From assembly GCA_019649035.1 (NCBI GenBank), contig BMAT01002918.1:64953-120494 (forward strand): DNA of 55,542 bases, written 5' to 3'. The stretch's first letter is position 1; each line of letters begins with the position of its first letter. The notes under the pieces were generated by a model. It had not been told where the DNA came from. It did no database searches and saw only the letters and a list, made by a program, of their open reading frames with translations. This DNA is from Elysia marginata (Eukaryota; Mollusca; Gastropoda; Plakobranchidae). Both the position numbers and the translations under genes were made by a program. Shown piece by piece: positions 47,891-55,542 of this stretch.

Positions 47891-47919
47891 CCAGGGCAGG
47901 TTGATATTTAAGTTCTGTT
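47891..47919 (+). repeat. Mariner left terminal inverted repeat
   Basis: Pairs with 49214-49242 and begins directly after a TA. Confidence 0.85.
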
Positions 47920-48090
47920 TGCTAATAACTCAGTCAATTTTCGTCACATTGACCTAAAATTTCATACATGTAAATATATACTCTCAAACCGTTTTTCTAG
48001 GTTTGATTAAAACAAAGTTTGTGTGACGTCTTTTGTACTCATAATGCAGTGACGCGCAACATGTCGTAGGGTAGCCATGTTTATGAGACA

Positions 48091-49187
48091 ATGGTGCCTT
48101 CCATTGACCTTCCCATCGAACAGCGTTCTGTTATCGAGTTTTTGGCAGTTGAGGGATGTTTTGCTACAAACATTCATGTAAGAATGAAGAGTTTCTGGTG
48201 AAACGTGCATTTCAGACGGTTCAGTTTGCAAATTGGAAGGAATATTGAAAGGGGAAGAACCCAGAGAGACAATTCTGCGTGATCAAAAGCGTTCGGGTAG
48301 GCCCCTCTCTGAATTGGACACGGCTCATCGAGAGAAAGTTGACTGCATGATAAGAGCAAATCGAAAGGTCAAACAAAAGGAGATTGCCGATGAAATAGCC
48401 ATTTCGAAAGAACGAGTACACCATATCGTCACAACTGTACTGGGTTACGGAAAAGTCCGTGCCCGTTGGGTCCCAAGATAGCGCACGGTATAGATGAAAG
48501 CGCAGAGAAAGGACATGTGTACTCAACTCTTAGAGCGTTACAGTGCAGAAAGAGAAGCATCTCTGTAACGCATTCTGACTGGAGACGAGTCCTGGGTCCA
48601 CCACTACGATCCAGAATGTAAAGCCCTATCGATGGAGTATAGGCACAAAACTTCTCCAAGTCCAAGGAAGCTCATGATTGTTGCCTCTGCAAAAAGGTCT
48701 TGTTCACTGTTTTCTGGGACATGGATGGAGTGGTCCACATAGATTTTCTGGAGTAGGGTCAAACTGTGAACTCTGAGTGATATATTTCAACCCTCCGAGC
48801 TCTCAAACTCAGATGTGTTCGGCGTGATAAGGACTCAATCCTGCAAAACCAGTCACCAAACTCAAGACGCCTAAAGGCAGCTGAAACTTAAGACCCTACC
48901 ACACCTTGCATAGAGCCCCGATCTTGCCCCCCTCTGACTATTTTTTGTTTCCCCAAAAGAGTAAATACCTGAAGGGTCATCACTATGACAATGATGAATA
49001 AGTTCTCGCAGATGTTCTCATATGGTGCCGTGGACAGTTGTCTGAGTTCTTCGCTGGCAGCGTGCGCCAACTAGTAAAAATTTGGAGACTGTGTGTTGAT
49101 CGCGGCGGTGACTACGTCAAAAAACAGAGTGCTAAATATGTAGCTAAGATATTAAGCTTTTGTTCGACGTATTGTTTGTGTATATGA
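48091..49187 (+). pseudogene. Mariner transposase (SETMAR-type family), inactivated
   Basis: The order of domains is that of a mariner transposase. An N-terminal helix starts VPSIDLPIEQRSVIEF (48094 on). SGRPLSELDTAHREKV follows in another frame. Then comes KEIADEIAISKERVHHIV (second helix-turn-helix, about 48370-48430) and YGKVRARWVPR. The catalytic block is ILTGDESWVHHYDPE (first Asp at 48584-48586). The second Asp region is ruined (LQNQSPNS where HDNA is usual), and SPDLAP...SDYFLFP (third Asp near 48936) is split by a frameshift. CVDRGGDYVKKQ closes the protein. Multiple stops (for example TAG 48478-48480) and frameshifts show it cannot make transposase. Only fragments up to about 80 codons remain open. 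Confidence 0.92.
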
Positions 49188-49213
49188 TGAGAAAGATTAA
49201 AAAGTTGAGATTA

Positions 49214-49242
49214 AACGGAGCTAAATTATCAGCCTGCCCTTG
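49214..49242 (-). repeat. Mariner right terminal inverted repeat
   Basis: Inverted partner of 47891-47919, ending directly before a TA. Confidence 0.85.
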
Positions 49243-52193
49243 TATTTCCACCTCTTGTTTTGAGACTCAGCGCTGAATTGATTTTAGATTTTGTGAGTAA
49301 AACTTACTTCTAGGTAAAGACCCTTCCGGAAAATAAAAGAATACAAATAGTTCAAACTTGATTGGTCGACGATTTCAAGTTGTTATGATTAAAAATTGAG
49401 CAAAAATCGTCTCATTTTAAAAGAAATGTCAAGATTTGTGCAAAACACATATAAATTTTTGAAGGCTTAAGATCTAAAAGTCTTTTTTAGTTGTTGTTAT
49501 TGTTAATTCCTGATTCGACGGAACGTAAGTTTGTGGGTATCAAAGATTTTAAGAAATCAATAAAACTTGTTTTGTTGGTACAATTAAAAACATTTTTTAT
49601 TTATTTTGAGTATCGCTAGAAAACGCAAACTTGCATGCGTAAAAAAACCAGCACTGAGAATTTATTAAGGGGTATGACTTTAAGTCATGATTCGTACCAG
49701 TTTTATTTTCATAGAATACCCATGAATAATATTACATTGGGTCACGGTATGAGTCTAACTATGGTTAAATGAGCCTCAGAAGTTTTGTTGGTGTGTGACA
49801 TAAAGTATGATGGATCGATCTTGGAAAAGTACGTTCTCGACAAAATTTAAACCTGAAAAAGCACAAGATGTTTGGTGCGTTTTCTTTTTCTTAAATCAAA
49901 TTCGCTTTTCCAAAAGGTGTTGATCTTTCCTAACCCTATCTCTCTTAAGCAGAAAAAATAGGGTGTGGAAGAAGTGGTTTGTAGGCTTTCCTAAAATCCA
50001 GAGTAGTGGTACGGCGTCCAGTCATTTCGCAGAGACGTAATCGGATTTTTGGGGGGAAATTTTCCAAATCAGTGATGACTAGTAAAGTTTTTGAGAAAAT
50101 GCAAAGTTGATCTCAATACAACCTTCTCGAAATTAACTATGCTTTTCTCCTGCAAATAGATTCCTTCGGTTTGCATAGTTTTCCAAACCAGTTATTCTTC
50201 TAATGTTAATATTATTATTCTTGTGTTTTTATATTTTGTTATTCGTGCTATTATGAGTTTTTTCAAGCTGTGATTTCTATGTGTTATGCTCCAGTCGCAA
50301 AGGGGGAGAAAAAGCAAGTTTAGACCAGTCTGAATCTCATACGGGTACGAGCCAATTGGCAAAAATGACAAAGAGACAAATGAGAATTGGTTGGTTCAAT
50401 ACAATTTGCATCAAATTGAGTTCTCAGGTTTGCGTATCTGACAACCGTGTTTTTACTAAGAATGCAAGCAGACATTTGTGTATGATCATAGCTCTCAGCG
50501 GATATATTTCAATGGGTCATATTATCAACTCCACGGTGAAACGTATTGCTTTATCACAACTAAATAATATATCATTATTATTTTATGGTCTGAAGTAAGC
50601 AGTCGCGGAATGTGTTTTTTAAATTATCCCAGAACGGAATAAACAAGTGTTTTCTTTTGTATTTTATTTAGTAAAGACGTTGTCTTGAAATTTTTTTTGC
50701 CTTTTTACTGAGATTCATGAAGCTATGTTTGATATATGAAAATTTAAACTATTTTTAACTTACTCGCACAGCAAATTTGCAGTGTGGACGAAATAGAATT
50801 TTTTTTGCGAATTATTCGATGTGTTTATAGTGTAGATTTAGATACGCAGCTGGTATTGATGCGGACTTGATGTAGTAATAAGATGTTGCTACTTTGAAAG
50901 TTATCTACAGCGTCCATTCTTTTGATCTAGCAAATTTTAAATTAGGTTTGAATAATACAATTGTTCCGTTCAGTTTGGAACTTTCTCCTCTATAACTAAC
51001 CAAACAAATTACATTTCTCAAAGTTTTTTTCCGACTTGGTTAAATAAAAGATGCTGAACCTTCTATTGTATGATAATGTGTAAGTTAAAGACTATATTAT
51101 TCTTTTTTTTTAATTCCTGTTATCAAGACTGCAATTTGACCACCATCAGCATTATCATATTCTTTTTTTCTTTTTCCTCTTCATCAATTTCTTTCTTTAG
51201 TATCATAGAATTGTAATTTTAACACATTGTTCCTCACTATTGCAATGGTTATAAAAACATATTTTATTTTGCTCATTTTTTTGTTTACCCAGCACAAGTG
51301 ACTGCGAGAAAAAAACCACCTTAGTATCATGGAAGGCCACCCGTACAGTAACTATTGTGACGACTTGTGCCTAGGGTGAACAGATTTTAGACCTCGTCTC
51401 TTTATGCCACCAAGGGCGTGAATGGAATGAAAAGGAATATAACAAGCACATTAAAAAATGAATGTATTGGTAGTGCTCACGAATGCATAATGGTTTAAAA
51501 AGTAAGATTTGTCTAAAGAAGAGCATAAGTCTTCAGACATGAAAATAATTATGGTTGACAGAACGCCAGGAAAGGTGATTTAAATAACAGGCTTCAAAAA
51601 TGTGTTTTAAATAAAAAGACTTATCAGTCCCCTGGATATCAAATGGATATTCAGGTTAGGAATATACTTTGTCGTTGGACATAAATCTTAAATATCAATA
51701 ACAACGCTGTAATGGAATATATTATATTTTGCTTATCTTGTCAACTTGGAGGACAACCGCAGTACAAAATCATTCTTTGCTGTGGGCTTAAACACGTATG
51801 ATACAATCCGAATCAATAACATTTATAGCACAAACATGTAAAGACAAAGCCGCAGATTTTTCTTATGTCATGATTTAAACAGAAGAATAAGTAGTCAAAA
51901 TCTTGTTTCTTACTTTGTCCAGAGAATCAAAAAAATAATATAGGAAATAATCCTGTGTGAAATAATTTAAGAGGCGATGTAAGGAAATCAGGGAGATTAG
52001 ATTGTTTACATACTGAGTTCTAGTTATTTTCTAAAAGTTCATTTATCTCCTTTGACCGGTCGAAAATGTTACAATTGGCTTATCCTTACTCTAAGATTCT
52101 TCTCTTTGAAGCAAAGAAAACTGGTTTATGAAGAAGTATATTTTTGTATTTTACAAGGCTATTGGTTCCGAGAGTAGTGAGAGGGGTAGGTTA
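49243..52193. other. No gene seen
   Basis: AT-rich. A 105-codon frame at 50281-50598 starts at GTG, lacks an early ATG and shows no motif, so it is not called. Confidence 0.5.
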
Positions 52194-52221
52194 GGTTCTA
52201 GTCCCGTATGTAAGCAGATAG

Positions 52222-52258
<37 letters not shown>
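52194..52258 (+). repeat. tRNA-like B-box fragment followed by (CT)n
   Basis: GGTTCTAGTCCCG (52194-52206) is a one-base variant of a Pol III B box with the CCCG of a T arm. A CT array (52223-52258) follows 16 bases later. The layout repeats that of 13636-13710. Confidence 0.5.
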
Positions 52259-52261
<3 letters not shown>

Positions 52262-53710
52262 ATCTCTCCCGTATCTTCACTTACAGTTATATCTATCTCT
52301 CAGGCTCTTAAGTCCGAGAAAACTAAAGTAAGATCAGGATTCCATTGAACAGCTGTCAACCAAAAGTAATATGTAATATTAAAGACATAAGCTTGTTTAA
52401 CTTATACCCATACTGAGGGTTTGAAATTGTACTAATTGTTCCGAGAATACTATTGGGTAAGACAATGTTGACCTTTCAACTGTCGGAGAATAGTACGACT
52501 ATTTTACAACCGTTTGAACTTTCTCATGATGCAGTCAAGGGAATGCATAAGAAACACCCAGTGACAAAATACCACCCGTTATGACAAATATCTTGGCTTC
52601 TAACTTACTGGATTTAAAAGATAAACGTTTGCGAACAATGATCTCTTGAGTAATTTTAAGATTTGTAAAAGTAAAGGCAGAGTTCTGTCTCATTTTTAAT
52701 TTCAAAAATGTGGTAATCATTGTTGTGAACATCTTCCATTATGGTGCTTCGGGCAATTTTAGCTTAGTTGAGCTTCTTTCCATGTTATTCAAGTTGAAAG
52801 AAATGAATAAAATGGTGTGGAAAAAAAATAACACTACATTAGGAGGGCAGGTCCTAGATATGGTTATTGGACTTTAATTTAAATGTCAAAAAAGGTGGAC
52901 AAGTTTAATTCAATTTTCTTGAAAAGAATAAAGCATTTGTAAGGGCCCAATTCTGTGGCGTTTTTAAGCATTAATAAAACTTCAAAACAATTTTGTTTTC
53001 ATAAATTGTTATTTAAAGAAACTTCTGTGATATCTCCCTTTGAAATGACCAAAAGCTGCAGATGAACACATTGTTTTGCACCGAATATAATGACATTATA
53101 GAACTTTAAATCCACTTAGGCACCTATAAATGAACGGCCACATAGCGAAAAAAACATACCCAAAACTAAGTATACCCATTTAAAAGCCCAAATAATATTA
53201 CTTGGTGAAAGATATAAGGTAAAAACATCGAAACATTTCAACCCTGACCTTCCTGTCCCTGTGCATAACAGGCGAGCGCTGTTTGATATAAGCCAGGCGT
53301 TTCCGTGGGAGTGTATTAAGAACTGGGACGAATACAAAGGCATGGTTTGATGTGAGTTGTTCTCTCTACTGTATGACGTGAACTGCGAGCCCCCGGAGGG
53401 ACTGTTAATGTAGTCTACTTGGTATGCGGTGCTTCATTGATGTTATTTTCATTTCTTTTTGATCTTACAATTATCAAACATTTAACTATCGTGTAGATTT
53501 TTTTAAATAACTGTTCTCCGCTATAAGTTACAGGAAAGAGAGGATATTAAGCCTTGTTTATTTTTAAAGCTTCCATGTCAATAATCCCGCTTGTTAAAGT
53601 TAAAAGACCTCCCACGGTCTAAATTTTAAAGTAAGGAGTTTAATTTGTTTTGGTAATGAGCCGACAGCACGGATTGAAATAATAACAAATGACAGCTATT
53701 GATGCTCCGC
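52259..53710. other. No gene seen
   Basis: AT-rich, slightly GC-raised near 53240-53400 without a usable frame. Confidence 0.5.
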
Positions 53711-53955
53711 GGCCGAGATAGCTCAGTTGGTAGAGGCTTCGCTCCGTGGCCCAGAGGTCGTGAGTTCGAAACACAGCCGAGCACAGTCCGGGCCCCTACT
53801 GGTTTGGGCGGTGTCAGTATAATGTGACCGGCTGAGGCTAAGTCATGGTATCCCCGCTAGTCTCTGGGTGGCAGCCCGTACATTGTCATTGGGACCCAAG
53901 CCCTGAGAGCACCTTTGAGGTGGAATTGGGCTTGTAAAATATCCTTCTATCAATC
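53711..53955 (+). mobile_element. tRNA-derived SINE
   Basis: The head reads GGCCGAGATAGCTCAGTTGG, which holds an A box (TAGCTCAGTTGG, from 53720). A B box, GAGTTCGAAAC, follows at 53762-53772, the right distance away. Then comes a GC-rich body (GGTTTGGGCGGTGTCAGTAT, GGGTGGCAGCCCGTACATTG) and a tail ending TTGTAAAATATCC. GCTCCGCGGC occurs on both sides (53704-53713 and 53956-53965), consistent with a 10-base target-site duplication, although it overlaps the head by a few bases. The B box has AAC where a consensus tRNA would have TCC, a sign of some decay. The conserved body suggests one of the mollusc SINE superfamilies, but I cannot assign which. Confidence 0.85.
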
Positions 53956-54039
53956 GCTCCGCGGCGGCATTTAATTTGAACAAAATGAATTCAGAGGACT
54001 AGGATAGTTATGGCTTTTTTGCTCCATTTTTTCGTCCAG

Positions 54040-54138
54040 GACTTTGCCAAGGATTCTGGAAAAATCCCACGTTATAATCGTTGTAGCGCATGTGGACACG
54101 AGATCCCAGAAGTAAAGGTCATTGACAAAAAGTTCTAA
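54040..54138 (+). CDS. Weak candidate terminal exon with CxxC motif
   Basis: A strong acceptor tract (TTTTTTCGTCCAG) ends at 54039. The next 32 codons are open to TAA 54136-54138. The peptide is hydrophilic (DFAKDSGKIPRYNRCSACGH) with a CSAC pair that could be half of a zinc ribbon. A GTAAAG inside (after CCAGAA) could instead be a donor. The frame also extends upstream to an ATG at 54010. It is too short to judge by length, and no family is recognised. Confidence 0.25.
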   Translation, partial: DFAKDSGKIPRYNRCSACGHEIPEVKVIDKKF

Positions 54139-54329
54139 ATAAAAGAGAGTTGTTTATGAATTCATTTTGTCGTCACGGGTTCCTACGACCGAGCCTCCTA
54201 TTCTGTTTACACAACGACTATTTTTTCTTGCAAGGAACTGGACCATGCAATCTCACTATAATTGCCTTCTAAATTTCATGTTGCGTATTTAATTATTGTC
54301 GATAAATAGTTCATGAACAGATGCATCTT
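54139..54329. other. No gene seen
   Basis: AT-rich. Nothing supported. Confidence 0.4.
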
Positions 54330-54610
54330 AAAAACTTGAAAAGAAAAAGAAAGAGAGTGAGAGAGAGAGATAACACAATTTTTGGCAAGTTATGAAGAGG
54401 CTGAATATATTTTCGAGGATAGAATAAATTACGTAGGAGATTTTTAAACAATTTGTACATATGGAAAAGAAGATAAGGGGAAACGTGAAGGTTTTCAAAG
54501 GAAGTCAAAACATGTATACTGATCCAGCAACCTGCTTTATGACACAAAAAGAGACATAAAACAGACAGACAAACAGACAGAAAGACACAAAGGTGAAAGA
54601 CAAAGAATAT
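54330..54610. repeat. Purine-rich low-complexity stretch
   Basis: GAGAGAGA and GACAGACA runs interspersed with A-rich sequence. Its minus-strand frame is a Leu/Phe/Cys-rich composition effect. Confidence 0.6.
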
Positions 54611-54624
54611 AGTATGACAAACGC

Positions 54625-54814
54625 ATAGCACGTCCATGGTAGGCGAGGCCGTTAAGAGACTAACAATATCTTTGAAAGGTTTCTCGCTGATGGCCAAGTG
54701 AGTCCCCCAAACCCCATTGTGATTGGTGTGATCTGATCTGATAGATTTCACTAGGGCTGGCACTCTGGCACCGTCAATCAGTGTAATGGACATGGTGAGC
54801 CGTGCTGATACCAA
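54625..54814 (-). other. Minus-strand open segment, possible exon
   Basis: Between TATCAG (acceptor-like, about 54815) and GACGTGCTATG the minus strand encodes a protein-like segment including SITLIDGARVPALVKSIRS and GVWGTHLAISEKPF. A TGA lies just upstream in frame. The polypyrimidine tract is weak and no good donor is visible. I recognise no domain. It could belong to the same minus-strand gene as 15055-15540, but nothing links them. Confidence 0.2.
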
Positions 54815-55437
54815 TCATCCACTTAAATAATGAAGCCACAAGCTTCGGTCTATCCAATGATGTATAAAACCAATAGGCTGCTTGGATTTTATACAGGACA
54901 TGCATCGCACTGTAGGTTTGATTTTGTTTGTTGGCTGAGTGCGGTCATTGTCCGATATACACTCTTAAATTTCTTAATCCTTTTAAATACCAGTTAATGT
55001 GTTCGGAAGTTCACGATAGGCAAATAGCGTGCCGCTTCAATTTGCTGTTGGGTTTGTTTGCTGAGAGAGGTCACTGTCCCACAGATTTTCTCTCTTTTTT
55101 TTTGTTCCCTTCAATGATCCGTAAATTTCATGTATTCGAAAGTTAACAATGTACAAATGGCGCTTTGTTACAATTGAATATTTTAATTTATTTGCTCTAT
55201 TTATATCGGAGTGATTATTATCATGACCGAAGTTATTTAATTTGCAGAAGATATCACAATGTAGAACTTACTAGAAGTCTGCAAGTATAACTTATACTAC
55301 TTCGGGTTAGAGAGGGCTTCGTGTAGAGCATAAATCGTTGTGTTTCTTTCAAAAATTGTTGAAGGTCATTCAAGAAATGCGAACATGTAAGTTTCTTTGG
55401 TATAAATTGCTTGTAGAGATTTTGTAACGATGATGAC
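54815..55437. other. No gene seen
   Basis: AT-rich. Two similar segments, TTTGTTGGCTGAGTGCGGTC (54926) and TTTGTTTGCTGAGAGAGGTC (55050), suggest a weak tandem repeat of about 120 bases. Confidence 0.45.
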
Positions 55438-55542
55438 TATAATAAAAAATAATAATAATTATTATGATGATGATGTTGATGATGATTATAATGTTGATAG
55501 GGATAATAATAATAATAATAATGATAATAATAATAATAATAA
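55438..55542. repeat. AAT/GAT trinucleotide array
   Basis: Degenerate AATAAT and GATGAT repeats run to the window edge. Confidence 0.9.

Larger units (their letters stand above)
47891..49242 (+). mobile_element. Complete but inactive mariner transposon
   Basis: The element is delimited by terminal inverted repeats. The left starts CCAGGGCAGGTTGATA at 47891. The right, read inward on the minus strand, starts CAAGGGCAGGCTGATA at 49242. About 23 of 29 positions match. TA dinucleotides lie immediately outside both ends (47889-47890 and 49243-49244), as expected for the TA target duplication of Tc1/mariner. The length of 1352 bases is normal for mariner, and the interior is a decayed mariner transposase in plus orientation. 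Confidence 0.9.

Noticed and set aside
48007-48665. Minus-strand frames across the mariner
   Set aside because: Shadows opposite the decayed transposase, whose motifs are on the plus strand.

Overview
This window reads as non-coding genomic DNA from an animal, most plausibly a heterobranch gastropod mollusc. The sequence itself shows AT-rich DNA with no compact gene order, long simple-sequence tracts, two runs of N, and several decayed eukaryotic transposons. The snail assignment is an inference. It rests on the mix of mariner, Harbinger, LINE and tRNA-derived SINE relics, and on two short palindromes (TAGATCTA and TAGGCCTA) that recur far more often than AT-rich sequence would predict. Nothing looks bacterial or viral.

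Layout. 1-10470: CT and AGT microsatellites, a pyrimidine-rich block, and scattered GC-raised patches with short open frames that I cannot prove to be coding. 10471-11129: assembly gap. 11600-13110: two diverged copies of a short repeat carrying a Pol III-type B box, followed by the 3' end of a non-LTR retrotransposon. 15055-15540 (minus): the best gene signal, a 162-codon His/Gln/Ser-rich exon ending at a GTAAGT donor. 18.4-19.2 kb: two weaker exon candidates on opposite strands. 26.7-27.8 kb: a CpG-rich patch with a TATA-like box leading into CT arrays that contain a tandemly duplicated unit. 29.1-30.1 kb: three GTCACGTG boxes, one in an 18-bp perfect palindrome, beside a tRNA-like SINE head. 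35.2 kb: a GC-rich block likely to be a repeat. 37.8-39.15 kb: a broken PIF/Harbinger transposase and its probable 3' terminus. 40-42.2 kb: a possible regulatory element, a purine block, a two-copy tandem repeat and a 33-bp minisatellite. 47891-49242: a complete but dead mariner with both terminal inverted repeats and TA target sites. 53.7 kb: a tRNA-derived SINE with target-site duplications. 54.0-55.5 kb: weak exon candidates and simple repeats.

No set of genes here works together as a pathway. The window is best seen as intronic or intergenic DNA with perhaps one 5' coding exon of a minus-strand host gene, seeded by transposons and microsatellites. I found no convincing new biological system. 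The most useful leads are the His/Gln-rich exon, the repeated link between SINE pieces and CT arrays, the GTCACGTG cluster and the GC-rich block at 35.2 kb.
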